Source: Ochrobactrum quorumnocens (lineage in GTDB: Bacteria > Pseudomonadota > Alphaproteobacteria > Rhizobiales > Rhizobiaceae). Taken from it: DNA of 64,000 nucleotides. The notes under the pieces were generated by a model, which was not told the origin of the DNA, ran no database searches, and saw only the letters and a list, made by a program, of their open reading frames with translations. This document shows positions 53,188 to 61,968 of this stretch, piece by piece; position 1 is the first letter of the stretch; the number at the start of each line of letters is the position of its first letter. The stretch covers positions 496,001-560,000 of the forward strand of contig NZ_CP022605.1 of NCBI RefSeq assembly GCF_002278035.1. Reading direction: 5' to 3'. A program made the position numbers and the translations under genes.

Positions 53188-53940
53188 TTACCAGCTAGTG
53201 TAGCCGCCATCCACCATCAGCACAGTACCTGTGATGTAACTCGCCGCATCGCTTGCCAGAAAGTGTACGGCAGAGGCAACTTCGTCCGGACGTCCGAAAC
53301 GCCCCATTGGGGTGAGCTGGCGCCATTTCTCGACAGTTGTTTTAGGATAGGTGCCGGTCATTTCGGTTTCGATAAAGGCTGGAGCTATCGCGTTTACGCG
53401 CACTCCGGAAGTAGCCCATTCAGCAGCCAGGGATTTTGTGAGCATATGGACACCAGCTTTACTCGCATTGTAAGCGGTTACTACCGTGTCCTGTATGGCA
53501 ATTTTTCCTGACATAGACCCTATATTGATTATAGATCCTGCCCCTCGCTCCGCCATTTTAGTGCCGACCTCGCGGCAGCAGAAAAAAACACCGTCAAGAT
53601 TTACCGACAGCACTTTGCGCCAATCTTGGTCAGATGTTTCCGATGTTGGAGAAGCCATGCTAATTCCTGCATTGTTAACAAGAATATCAGGGCAACTTCC
53701 AATAAGTTTCATTAAACGACTTAAGGCCTGGGAGTCTGTAACATCCAGCCGGTGTCCTACTGCATTATTTCCAATAGATGCTGCGGCATTCTTTACTGCC
53801 TCCTCATCAATATCGGTCATCACAACTTTTGCGCCGAATCCAGCTAGTGTTGCAGCGATTGAAAGACCTATACCACGAGCAGAGCCCGTAACCATAGCGA
53901 CCCGGCCCGCCAGATCGTAAATATTTGTACGCGGATCCAC
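53188..53940 (-). CDS. Short-chain dehydrogenase/reductase (SDR 1)
   Basis: Classical SDR of 250 residues. The NAD(P)-binding motif VTGSARGIGLSIAATL, NNAG, the catalytic Ser (NIGSMSGK) and AYNASK (Tyr, Lys) are visible. TDIDEEA after strand 2, with an acidic residue, suggests NAD preference. GTG at 53940 preceded by GGAGG is preferred over a start at 54006 in the promoter. It is upstream of the importer genes on the same strand and probably oxidises an alcohol taken up by the importer. Confidence 0.9.
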   Translation of the reverse strand: MDPRTNIYDLAGRVAMVTGSARGIGLSIAATLAGFGAKVVMTDIDEEAVKNAAASIGNNAVGHRLDVTDSQALSRLMKLIGSCPDILVNNAGISMASPTSETSDQDWRKVLSVNLDGVFFCCREVGTKMAERGAGSIINIGSMSGKIAIQDTVVTAYNASKAGVHMLTKSLAAEWATSGVRVNAIAPAFIETEMTGTYPKTTVEKWRQLTPMGRFGRPDEVASAVHFLASDAASYITGTVLMVDGGYTSW

Positions 53941-54105
53941 TTTAACCTCCGAGTTTCGACAAAGACGAGGAGGAAATGCCCGATCCTGAGTAGACGTTGA
54001 ATACACGCGTTCCGACGACGAAGTCGAAATCAGCTATTGGCTGAAACATTATCGAACCCCTTATTTATTTTTTTGGAAAGTTACGCGATCATTTCACGAT
54101 AAGTC

Positions 54106-54141
54106 AAAATATTAATTTTCATACTAATTGATAAATATTTT
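54106..54141. promoter_or_regulatory. Dyad in SDR/LysR divergent promoter
   Basis: Outer arms AAAATATT and AATATTTT enclose inner AATT/AATT elements over 36 bases of very AT-rich DNA, about 50 bases upstream of the LysR gene. A LysR-type regulator commonly binds such a site between itself and the divergent target. Confidence 0.5.
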
Positions 54142-54191
54142 TAATCGAAATACATTGCTTGGGCTCGAATTAAAATAATAGGGGGAGCCTA

Positions 54192-55112
54192 ATGGTTGAT
54201 TTTAGGGGACTTGAGACACTTGTTTGGGTGGCTTCACTCGGTAGTTTCAGAAAAGCTGCGGAGAAGTTAAGCGCGACCCAACCCGCAATTTCTCACAGGA
54301 TCACCCAGCTTGAAGATCATGTTGGAGCTAAACTTCTAGTTCGTGACGGACGGCATGCGGCACCGACGGCCCACGGCAGAATTATGCTGAGCTATGCGGA
54401 AAAAATGCTCGCACTCAGGGCTGAGATGCTCTCGCAAATCCGCGATAAGTCTGCAGTTAGAGGCGTCGTTCGACTTGGAGCAGCGGAAAGTATTGTTCAG
54501 ACCTGGTTGCCAGACTTCATCAAAAAGGTAAGCGAAGTCTATCCTCAGCTTTCAATTGAGATTGAGGTTGATATATCGCTTAATCTACAGGCTATGCTGC
54601 TAAATCAGGAAATCGATATCGCATTTCTTCAAGGTGCTGTGTCCGCACCCAGCGCATGCAATAGGTTGCTCTGTGAGTACCCTATAGGGTTCATAGCCAA
54701 ATCGGATCTGAAATTACCTAAAACTGTTACGATTAGCGATATCGCATCATATCCTATCATTACTTTTTCGAGGAAAACGCAGCCCTACGAGGTGGTCAAA
54801 TCGCTTTTTAATCACTCGTCATTTTCTCGTGTTAAAATCCATGCAAGTGCCTCTATGGCGACAGCGATTAAGATGGCCTTAGATGGAATGGGGGTTGCTA
54901 TAATCCCACTAGACCTCGTTTTGACTGAAATTGCTGATGGTAAACTGAAGGTTCTGGAATGCGATGCCTCCATACCGTCACTCTCATTTTTTGTCAGTTG
55001 GTTGGATGCACCTGACAATTATGAAGTCGCACTCGTTGGGGAAATAGCGTTTACCGTCGCATCGCAGTGGCAGAAGTCGCGTATGGCTGAGGGCGATTTC
55101 CGAACAGCTTAA
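54192..55112 (+). CDS. LysR-family regulator
   Basis: Regulator of 306 residues with helix-turn-helix LETLVWVASLGSFRKAAEKLSATQPAISHRITQLEDHVGAKLL and an effector domain. GGGGGAGCC precedes the ATG. It is divergent from the SDR 1/importer unit and upstream of the DUF1445, binding-protein and enzyme genes, so it may control both arms. The co-inducer is not known. Confidence 0.93.
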   Translation: MVDFRGLETLVWVASLGSFRKAAEKLSATQPAISHRITQLEDHVGAKLLVRDGRHAAPTAHGRIMLSYAEKMLALRAEMLSQIRDKSAVRGVVRLGAAESIVQTWLPDFIKKVSEVYPQLSIEIEVDISLNLQAMLLNQEIDIAFLQGAVSAPSACNRLLCEYPIGFIAKSDLKLPKTVTISDIASYPIITFSRKTQPYEVVKSLFNHSSFSRVKIHASASMATAIKMALDGMGVAIIPLDLVLTEIADGKLKVLECDASIPSLSFFVSWLDAPDNYEVALVGEIAFTVASQWQKSRMAEGDFRTA

Positions 55113-55233
55113 GTGATTTCCGGATTTTTTATCAATAAATTAAATTCATCGTTTGTCATGAAAATTCGGAAATTGACTAATCGATTCTTGGTGCAAGTAT
55201 AGCTACATGTTCCACGGCCAAGTGCGATTCACC

Positions 55234-56037
55234 ATGACGATGCCAATTATACGCAGTATATATGACAATGCACACTCTGCTCGATTAGCTTCCCGCAAAG
55301 GTGAGTTAACAACCTCAACCTCCGGTGTTGCGCCCGGGTATCAGCAAGGCAATTTGGTTATTCTTCCTAAAAAAGATGCGGAAGATTTTCTGAGGTTTTG
55401 CGTCCTCAATCCGAAGCCGGCTCCAATACTCGATGTTAGTGAACCTGGCGATGTTTCGCTCGCTCGTTTAGGTAGCGAAATTGATATACGCTTTGATGTA
55501 CCAAAATATCGTATTTTCCGGGATGGTATTCATGCCGAAACTGTCAGCGATCTTAGTTCAGTTTGGCGCGCCGACCTCGTAACATTCGTATTAGGCTGTT
55601 CTTTTTCGTTCGAAGATGCGCTCGTGAAAGCGAATATACCTGTTCGGCACATGGATAATGGCAAAAATGTTCCGATGTATGTCACAGACGTGGAAACAGT
55701 ATCTGCGGGATGCTTCGGCGGGCCAATGGTAGTTTCGATGCGCCCTTTTGCACCCAAAAGCGCTATTCAAGCAATGATCCTTTCGGCTCAGATGCCTGAG
55801 GCGCACGGCGCCCCGATACACTTTGGAGATCCAAGCATTATCGGAATCAAGGATATTATGAAACCTGACTTTGGCGATGCACCGGATATTCTGCTTGGAG
55901 AGGTTCCTGTTTTTTGGGCATGTGGCGTAACTCCCCAGACGGCAATTTTGCGCGCAAGACCTTCTTTGGCAATTACGCATGAGCCTGGGCACATGCTTGT
56001 AACCGATCTTCGCTCCGACGGGGGGCGTACCTTCTAA
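55234..56037 (+). CDS. DUF1445 / D-glutamate cyclase-like hydro-lyase
   Basis: Protein of 267 residues (start at 55234 or 55240; a frame from 55207 adds nine residues). The family features are VRLA-like SARLASRKGELTTSTSGVAPGYQQGNLVILPKKDAEDFLRFC, FVLGCSFSFEDAL, and the C-terminal block PVFWACGVTPQTAIL followed by ITHEPGHMLVTDL. The family includes mitochondrial D-glutamate cyclase, which forms 5-oxo-D-proline. This is notable because 5-oxoprolinase-type genes (PxpA, PxpBC) lie in the same cluster downstream. The reaction here is inferred. Confidence 0.8.
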   Translation: MTMPIIRSIYDNAHSARLASRKGELTTSTSGVAPGYQQGNLVILPKKDAEDFLRFCVLNPKPAPILDVSEPGDVSLARLGSEIDIRFDVPKYRIFRDGIHAETVSDLSSVWRADLVTFVLGCSFSFEDALVKANIPVRHMDNGKNVPMYVTDVETVSAGCFGGPMVVSMRPFAPKSAIQAMILSAQMPEAHGAPIHFGDPSIIGIKDIMKPDFGDAPDILLGEVPVFWACGVTPQTAILRARPSLAITHEPGHMLVTDLRSDGGRTF

Positions 56038-56080
56038 ACAAATATCGCCATCATAATCAAAAAAGGGGAATATATAAGAA

Positions 56081-57277
56081 ATGACTATTAGTAAAACTCT
56101 TCTCAAAGCCCTCACGACTGTAGCTGCATTATCGTTCTTTTCTCCCGCTCTCGCTAAGGAAGACGAAATTCTAATCGGGCTCGCGATCGCCGAGTCGGGA
56201 TTCATGGCAGCCTATGATAGTGATGGTACCAAATCAGTAAAGCTCTGGATTGACGACCAGAACGCAAAAGGTGGCTTGCTGGGCCGCAAGATTAAATCAA
56301 TTACTGTAGACACAAAGACGGACAGAGCGCAGGGCAGTCGAGCGGGGCAAGAACTCGTCGATCAAGGTGTCGATCTTTTGGTCGTGTCTTGTGACTATGA
56401 CCAGGGCGTGCCTGCAGCCAGCGCCGCTCAAAGAGCGGGCATCCCATCGGTATTTCTTTGTGCAATGGACCCGAAGGCTGGGGTGCAGGGCGCAGGTGCT
56501 TTAGCATTCACCTCAACGATCGCGGCTCAGGTGCAAGGTGCTGCTGGTGCCGGTTGGATCAATTCAAAACACGGTGCCAAGACATATTATTCGCTTCTGG
56601 ATACGACAACAGAGTTCGATAAGTCAGTTTGTGCTGGATTTGAATGGGCAGCAAAAGAAGTGGGTATGGAATCAATTGGATCCGATACCTTTAAAAATGA
56701 TGACCTTTCTATTCAATCGCAAATAACTCGTATTCTCAGTCTGCCAAAAAAGCCTGATGTAATTGCGCTATGCTCATGGATTCCCGGCGGAGCTAGTGCC
56801 GTTCTCCAGTTGCGCTCAGCTGGTTTGACCATGCCAATTATTGCAACATCATCTTTTGACGGTACTTACTGGACAGATGCCGTTCCTAATCTGGACAATC
56901 TTTATGTACCTGTTCAGGCTTCCGTACACGGCAATGATCCTCGACCAGAGGTTAATGCCTACATAGACCGCTTTAAGGAAAAGTTCGGTGAGGCTCCCGC
57001 AACCATGTATGGTGTTCCTATCTATCCCTTCATGGAACTTTGGGGTGCGGCTGTATCAAAGGTAGGCAATACCGATGGTGCTAGCGTGGTTCACGAGCTT
57101 GAAACGCTTAAAGACGCTCCAACAATCATCGGCCCGATGAGCTTCACTCCGGAATGGCATATCCAGCGCGATGCCGAGATCGTAATGCTTGGCTTCAAGG
57201 ACCGGAAGCCGGTAGCACTTGATACCTATCGCTTCGGTAAGCCTATTCCGACAAACGTTCTGTTTCGGACAAAGTAG
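56081..57277 (+). CDS. LivK-type periplasmic binding protein
   Basis: Type I periplasmic binding protein of 398 residues. The signal peptide MTISKTLLKALTTVAALSFFSPALA precedes KEDEILIGLAIAESG. Blocks DQNAKGGLLGRKI, VSCDYDQGVPAASAAQRAGIP and LPKKPDVIALCSWIPGGASAVLQL are typical. It probably serves the LivFGHM importer on the opposite strand, which lacks its own binding-protein gene. A hairpin follows it. Confidence 0.9.
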   Translation: MTISKTLLKALTTVAALSFFSPALAKEDEILIGLAIAESGFMAAYDSDGTKSVKLWIDDQNAKGGLLGRKIKSITVDTKTDRAQGSRAGQELVDQGVDLLVVSCDYDQGVPAASAAQRAGIPSVFLCAMDPKAGVQGAGALAFTSTIAAQVQGAAGAGWINSKHGAKTYYSLLDTTTEFDKSVCAGFEWAAKEVGMESIGSDTFKNDDLSIQSQITRILSLPKKPDVIALCSWIPGGASAVLQLRSAGLTMPIIATSSFDGTYWTDAVPNLDNLYVPVQASVHGNDPRPEVNAYIDRFKEKFGEAPATMYGVPIYPFMELWGAAVSKVGNTDGASVVHELETLKDAPTIIGPMSFTPEWHIQRDAEIVMLGFKDRKPVALDTYRFGKPIPTNVLFRTK

Positions 57278-57305
57278 AAGCTTCACTAACAACTGAAAGT
57301 AATGT

Positions 57306-57319
57306 CCCGCTCCGGCGGG
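57306..57319 (+). promoter_or_regulatory. Stem-loop after LivK-type gene
   Basis: GC-rich hairpin CCCGC-tccg-GCGGG, 29 bases after the stop codon and followed by a non-T-rich sequence. It is like the hairpins after the other two plus-strand binding-protein genes. Confidence 0.5.
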
Positions 57320-57365
57320 GCAATGAACAGCTACGCCGACATTACAGACAGAATTGGATACTATC

Positions 57366-58151
57366 GTGACCAAGATTAAAGATAAGAACATCATCGTGAC
57401 GGGCGCTGGCCGTGGCATTGGAGCAGCAATCTCGGAGGGCCTCGCAAGGGATGGCGCACTTATTACCGTCGCCGATCTTTCGACCGAAACAGCTGAAGCG
57501 ACCGCACAGAAAATCCGCAACGCAGGCGGAAAGGCGATCGCGGTCACGGTTGACGTATGCGACCGTGAAGGCGTTCGCAAAATGATTGATGCTTCGATAG
57601 AGGCGCACGGTGAACTCCATGCTATTTTTAACAATGCTGGCATTGTGCAGGTTAAGCCTTTTCTGGAAATATCTGATCAGGACTGGCGCGTGATGCATGA
57701 CGTAAACGGTCTCGGCGTGCTCATTGCCATGCAGGAAGCCATCACAACTTTCATTAAACAGGGCAACGGCGGCAAGATCATCAATACCGCATCGATCGGT
57801 GGCCGCCTCGGCACCGAACCGCTTGCGCACTATTGCGCCAGCAAGTTTGGTGTGATCGCATTGACGCAGGCTGCAGCCCGAACATTCGGCAAGCATGGCA
57901 TTCGCGTGAATTCAATCTGCCCTGGTAATGTCGCCACTGACATGTGGAAGAAGATCGACGAAGGATTTGTCGAATCCGGTCTCACGAGCAAGCAAAACGA
58001 AGCCTTCGAGAAATTCGCTTCAACCGCGGCTCTTGGTCGTCCCTCTGTACCGGAAGATCTTGTCGGCATCTCTCGCTTCTTATCATCCCCGGATTCCGAC
58101 TTCATCACCGGTCAGTCGATCGTGGTGGATGGTGGAACCATCTTCTGGTGA
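57366..58151 (+). CDS. Short-chain dehydrogenase/reductase (SDR 2)
   Basis: Classical SDR of 261 residues. Cofactor motif VTGAGRGIGAAISEGL, NNAG, catalytic Ser in NTASIGGR and HYCASK are visible; DLST after strand 2 suggests NAD use. The start is uncertain: GTG at 57366 (MTKIKDKN) or TTG at 57354. It lies directly upstream of the monooxygenase gene, so oxidation of a secondary alcohol to a ketone substrate for that enzyme is plausible. Confidence 0.9.
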   Translation: MTKIKDKNIIVTGAGRGIGAAISEGLARDGALITVADLSTETAEATAQKIRNAGGKAIAVTVDVCDREGVRKMIDASIEAHGELHAIFNNAGIVQVKPFLEISDQDWRVMHDVNGLGVLIAMQEAITTFIKQGNGGKIINTASIGGRLGTEPLAHYCASKFGVIALTQAAARTFGKHGIRVNSICPGNVATDMWKKIDEGFVESGLTSKQNEAFEKFASTAALGRPSVPEDLVGISRFLSSPDSDFITGQSIVVDGGTIFW

Positions 58152-58197
58152 GAGCGGACTGCTCCCACTAAATGATTGATCAATGAAGGAAAAGATC

Positions 58198-59841
58198 ATG
58201 TCGGAAGGCAATAGCTCTCATCTTGACGCTGGGGGTGTACTGGACAGTGACGTTGACGTACTGGTTATCGGTGCTGGGCTAGCCGGTATCTACAGCATTC
58301 ACAAAATCAGAGATGATCTTGGCTTGACAGTCCAGGGTCTGGAAGCATTCGAGGATCTTGGAGGCGTCTGGTACACAAACCGCTACCCGGGTGCCCGGGT
58401 AGATTCGCTCAGCCAAGTCTACTGTTACACCTTCAACGAAGAGCTTATCAATACCTGGAATTATACCGAAAAATATCCAACGCAGCCGGAAATTCTTCGT
58501 TATATAAACTTTGCAGCAGACAAGCTCGATGTTCGTAGAAATATCAAGTTCAACACGCGGGTGTTAAGACTCGATTGGAATGAGGCCGACAAACATTGGG
58601 TGGCCATGACCGACCGCGGCGATACTGTTCGCGCACGTTTCGTCATCTCTGCAGCAGGCGCGCTGTCCGCGGCAAATAAACCCAGCTTCAAAGGGTATGA
58701 CGATTATCGCGGCAAGGTGTATTTCACCGCGCATTGGCCCCATACCGACGTTGATTTCAAGGGCAAGAAGGTCGGCGTCATCGGTACGGGATCCAGCGGC
58801 ATTCAGGTCATTCCCGAAATTGCCAAGGACTCAACAGCCTTGACGGTGTTCCAAAGAACTCCACATTACGCTACGCCGGCTAAGAACGTCACGCATACTG
58901 CTGAGGAGCAGGCGCGCTATCGCGCCGAAGCACGTGATCTGCATGCCCGGATGAAGTGGAGCTATGGCGGCAACCCGTTATTACCCATGGAACTTTCGGC
59001 GCATGAGGTTACGGCGGAGCATCGTAAGGAAACCTTCGACCGGCTTTACGACGCGGGTGACTTCTCATTTTGGCTGGCGAGCTACAAGGACCTGCTCACC
59101 GACATGGGTGCAAACGATTACGCATCGGAATACCTCCGTGAGCGAATTCGCGGTATCGTCACGGACCCTAAGACAGCAGAAAAGCTTACACCGCGGTCTT
59201 ATCCATACGGAACAAAGCGCCAGCCGCTTGAAACTAATTACTACCATACATTCAACCTGAATCACGTATCCCTGATCGATATCAATGAAGACCCCATTAT
59301 CGAACTTACAGAGAAGGGTATTCGTACGAAGAGCGGTGAGCATGAGTTCGATGCTATTGTCTTTGCAACCGGTTTTGATGCGATGACAGGGGCATTGACC
59401 CGGATGAAGATCACCGGTGTCGATGGTGTTGTTCTTTCCGAGAAGTGGAAGGATGGTCCTGCTAACTATCTCGGTATCAGCGTCGCCGGCTTCCCAAACT
59501 TGTTCACGATCACAGGACCCGGAAGCCCCGGTGTTCTGGCCAACGTTCCAATGGCCATCGAGCAGCATGTCGAGCTTGCCGCGGATATCATATCCTTTGC
59601 GACGAGCCACAATATTAAGGCTCTGGAAGCGAATGGCGATGCGGAGAGGGCTTGGACCGAGCGCGTCAACGAACTCGCGGCGAAAACGCTCTTCCCTGTT
59701 GCCGCCAGCTGGTACATGGGGGCTAACGTTCCAGGTAAGCCGAGGGTCTTCATGCCTTACATCGACGGTATGGCCAGCTACCGCAGCATCTGCAATGAAG
59801 TCGCATCAAAAGGCTTTGAGGGCTTTGACCGTCGAAGCTGA
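58198..59841 (+). CDS. Baeyer-Villiger-type flavin monooxygenase with altered fingerprint
   Basis: Class B flavoprotein monooxygenase of 547 residues, close in layout to cyclohexanone monooxygenase. The FAD site is VLVIGAGLAGIYSIHKI, the cofactor-linked segment GGVWYTNRYPGARVDS, and the NADPH site GVIGTGSSGIQVIPEIA followed by VFQRTPHYATPAKN. The type I fingerprint, normally FxGxxxHxxxWP, reads YRGKVYFTAHWP, so the conserved His is Phe. AAGGAAAAG precedes the ATG at 58198. Two SDR genes flank it, suggesting alcohol-ketone-lactone conversion. The His change may alter hydroperoxyflavin chemistry. Confidence 0.87.
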   Translation: MSEGNSSHLDAGGVLDSDVDVLVIGAGLAGIYSIHKIRDDLGLTVQGLEAFEDLGGVWYTNRYPGARVDSLSQVYCYTFNEELINTWNYTEKYPTQPEILRYINFAADKLDVRRNIKFNTRVLRLDWNEADKHWVAMTDRGDTVRARFVISAAGALSAANKPSFKGYDDYRGKVYFTAHWPHTDVDFKGKKVGVIGTGSSGIQVIPEIAKDSTALTVFQRTPHYATPAKNVTHTAEEQARYRAEARDLHARMKWSYGGNPLLPMELSAHEVTAEHRKETFDRLYDAGDFSFWLASYKDLLTDMGANDYASEYLRERIRGIVTDPKTAEKLTPRSYPYGTKRQPLETNYYHTFNLNHVSLIDINEDPIIELTEKGIRTKSGEHEFDAIVFATGFDAMTGALTRMKITGVDGVVLSEKWKDGPANYLGISVAGFPNLFTITGPGSPGVLANVPMAIEQHVELAADIISFATSHNIKALEANGDAERAWTERVNELAAKTLFPVAASWYMGANVPGKPRVFMPYIDGMASYRSICNEVASKGFEGFDRRS

Positions 59842-59912
59842 TGGTCGCTTACCCTGCGCGTTCAGAAGATCCCAGCGCCTGAACGCAGAATATTAAGTTG
59901 AAGGAGAAAAAC

Positions 59913-60668
59913 ATGTCAGGACGTATGCATGGAAAGAAGGTTTTGTTAACGGGCGGCGTTGCCAATATCGGCCTTGCCGTTTTGGAATCCTTTGTTGCCG
60001 AAGGCGCGATAGTATCGGTCGTTGATATCGATGAAACTCGTGGCGCTGATCTTGAAAAACGTTTCTCAGGCAAGGTGAAGTTCATCAAGGCCGATCTCAG
60101 GCGTGAGCAGGACATCATCGCAGCCATTGGTACTTCTGTCGACTGGATGAGGGGACTGGATACTTTGTGCCTGAACGCTGGTGTTCAACTTTCTGGGAAC
60201 GTCGACTCTTTTACAACTGAAAACTGGGACAAGGTATTCGCCATCAATGTCCGGTCGGGCTTCATATTCGTACGCGAAGCGCTGCCCCATCTTCGCAAAG
60301 CAGGTAAATCTTCAATCGTCATGATGTCATCGCTCGCTGGCAAGCGCGGCGCTCCAGGCTTGACTTGCTATTCATCATCAAAGGCGGCTGTTATCGGTCT
60401 TGCAACCACGCTTGCTGTGGAACTTGCGCGAGATGGCGTTCGCGTCAATGCCGTCTGTCCTGGATGGATTGACACCCCCTTCAATGGCCCTGCCATCGAG
60501 TTTATGGGTGGTCGCGAAAAGCAGGAAGCCGCCGTTCGTGCGGCGATTCCGCTTGGCAGGCAGGCCACACCCGCTGAAGTCGCACCATTGTTCGTCTATC
60601 TGGCGTCGGATGAATCGTCCTACGTCACAGCGCAAGCAATCAATGTTGACGGTGGTGTTTACAACTGA
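59913..60668 (+). CDS. Short-chain dehydrogenase/reductase (SDR 3)
   Basis: Classical SDR of 251 residues. The nucleotide motif is LLTGGVANIGLAVLESF, an unusual glycine pattern (TGGxxNIG rather than TGxxxGIG). NAG, Ser in MMSSLAGKRG and CYSSSK complete the active site. AAGGAGAAAAAC lies before the ATG at 59913. It follows the monooxygenase gene by 71 bases and is probably in the same operon. Confidence 0.9.
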   Translation: MSGRMHGKKVLLTGGVANIGLAVLESFVAEGAIVSVVDIDETRGADLEKRFSGKVKFIKADLRREQDIIAAIGTSVDWMRGLDTLCLNAGVQLSGNVDSFTTENWDKVFAINVRSGFIFVREALPHLRKAGKSSIVMMSSLAGKRGAPGLTCYSSSKAAVIGLATTLAVELARDGVRVNAVCPGWIDTPFNGPAIEFMGGREKQEAAVRAAIPLGRQATPAEVAPLFVYLASDESSYVTAQAINVDGGVYN

Positions 60669-60699
60669 TCTGCGTAATCCGGATATATGAGGGAACACT

Positions 60700-61122
60700 A
60701 TGAGAAAGATTATCACGCACGAGGCTGCTTTCGCTGCTTTGGAAGCCGGGGCAAAAAAAGCACGGGAAATATGCGAACCATCATCACTTGCTATTGTTGA
60801 TGCTGGTGGAAACCTTCTGGCATTTATGCGGGTTGATGATGCAGCATTAGCGACAGGTGATATAGCTGAAGGCAAAGCCTACACCGCGCTTGCGCTTCGG
60901 TCCCCAACCTCCAACTGGCTTGAAATCGTGCAGCCAGGTGGTGCTTTGTTCGGACTTGAGGCTCTTGGCGGCAAAAAACCTTTCGTAGTGTTTGGCGGCG
61001 GGCTTCCAGTTGTTACAGATGGCAAAGTAATTGGCGGCGTTGGGGTTTCTGGAGGGCCGGTGGATGCGGACGTCGCAATCGCCACTGCGATGACAGAGGC
61101 GCTGCAAATTAGTTTGGCTTGA
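60700..61122 (+). CDS. GlcG/HbpS-family protein
   Basis: Small protein of 140 residues of the GlcG/HbpS (PduO C-terminal-like) family. It has SSLAIVDAGGNLLAFMRVDDA, a central EGKAYTALAL and the C-terminal glycine-rich VIGGVGVSGGPVDADVAIATAM. Some members bind heme or cobalamin, and many sit in catabolic operons with no assigned role. It lacks a signal peptide. It lies between SDR 3 and the PxpA gene. Confidence 0.88.
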   Translation: MRKIITHEAAFAALEAGAKKAREICEPSSLAIVDAGGNLLAFMRVDDAALATGDIAEGKAYTALALRSPTSNWLEIVQPGGALFGLEALGGKKPFVVFGGGLPVVTDGKVIGGVGVSGGPVDADVAIATAMTEALQISLA

Positions 61123-61197
61123 TCACAGATATTTCAAGCGGTCGACGATATCCGGTCTCCAACTTATGTGCTTAATTCCTACATCAGGTTTCTCTCA

Positions 61198-61968
61198 ATG
61201 GCAGCTATCGATCTCAACAGCGATCTTGGAGAAGGCTTCGGCCCATGGCCTATGGGAGACGACACAGCAATGCTGGCGATAGTGACCAGCGCCAATATTG
61301 CCTGTGGCTTCCATGCGGGCGACCCTGCCGGAATTCTCACTGTGCTACGTGAAGCTGCCCGACGTGGCGTGTCGGTTGGTGCGCACATCGGCTATCGCGA
61401 TCTGGTTGGCTTTGGCCGTCGCAACATGGACCCATCAAGCAGCGAACTTGTTGCCGATACGATTTACCAGATCGGCGCATTGGAGGGGCTGGCACGGGCT
61501 GCCGGAACAAAGGTGCGTTATGTGAAGCCGCATGGCGCGCTTTACAATACAATCGCTCATGATGCGCGGCAGGCAGCCGACGTGATCGCAGGTATCAAAG
61601 CAATCGACTCATCGCTCGTGCTGATGGCGCTAGCTGGCGCGCCTATCGTTGAACAGGCCCGCAAAGCGGGTCTGACTGTTGTGTGCGAAGCCTTTGCCGA
61701 CCGCGCCTATAATGTAGATGGTAGTCTGGTTAATCGTCGTCTTGAAGGTTCCGTTATCCACGATCCTGAAGTGATTGCAGAACGGATGCTGCGCATGGTC
61801 AATGAGCAACGCGTAACTGCCATTGATGGAACAGATATTGCGCTTGATGCGCAGTCAATCTGTGTGCATGGCGATAATCCGACTGCGGTTGCAATCGCCG
61901 CCGCATTGCGCGAGCAACTGGAGACGCGCGGCGTGGAACTTAAGCCTTTCGTTGATGTCACATCATGA
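61198..61968 (+). CDS. pxpA: 5-oxoprolinase subunit A-like (LamB/YcsF family)
   Basis: LamB/YcsF-family protein of 256 residues starting at [17 protein letters not shown]; a frame from 61168 adds ten residues without family character. The motifs [40 protein letters not shown] and [12 protein letters not shown] are diagnostic. With PxpB and PxpC it forms the prokaryotic ATP-dependent 5-oxoprolinase, which opens 5-oxoproline to glutamate. The stop overlaps the next gene start (ATGA). In this cluster another lactam-like substrate is possible. Confidence 0.92.
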   Translation: MAAIDLNSDLGEGFGPWPMGDDTAMLAIVTSANIACGFHAGDPAGILTVLREAARRGVSVGAHIGYRDLVGFGRRNMDPSSSELVADTIYQIGALEGLARAAGTKVRYVKPHGALYNTIAHDARQAADVIAGIKAIDSSLVLMALAGAPIVEQARKAGLTVVCEAFADRAYNVDGSLVNRRLEGSVIHDPEVIAERMLRMVNEQRVTAIDGTDIALDAQSICVHGDNPTAVAIAAALREQLETRGVELKPFVDVTS

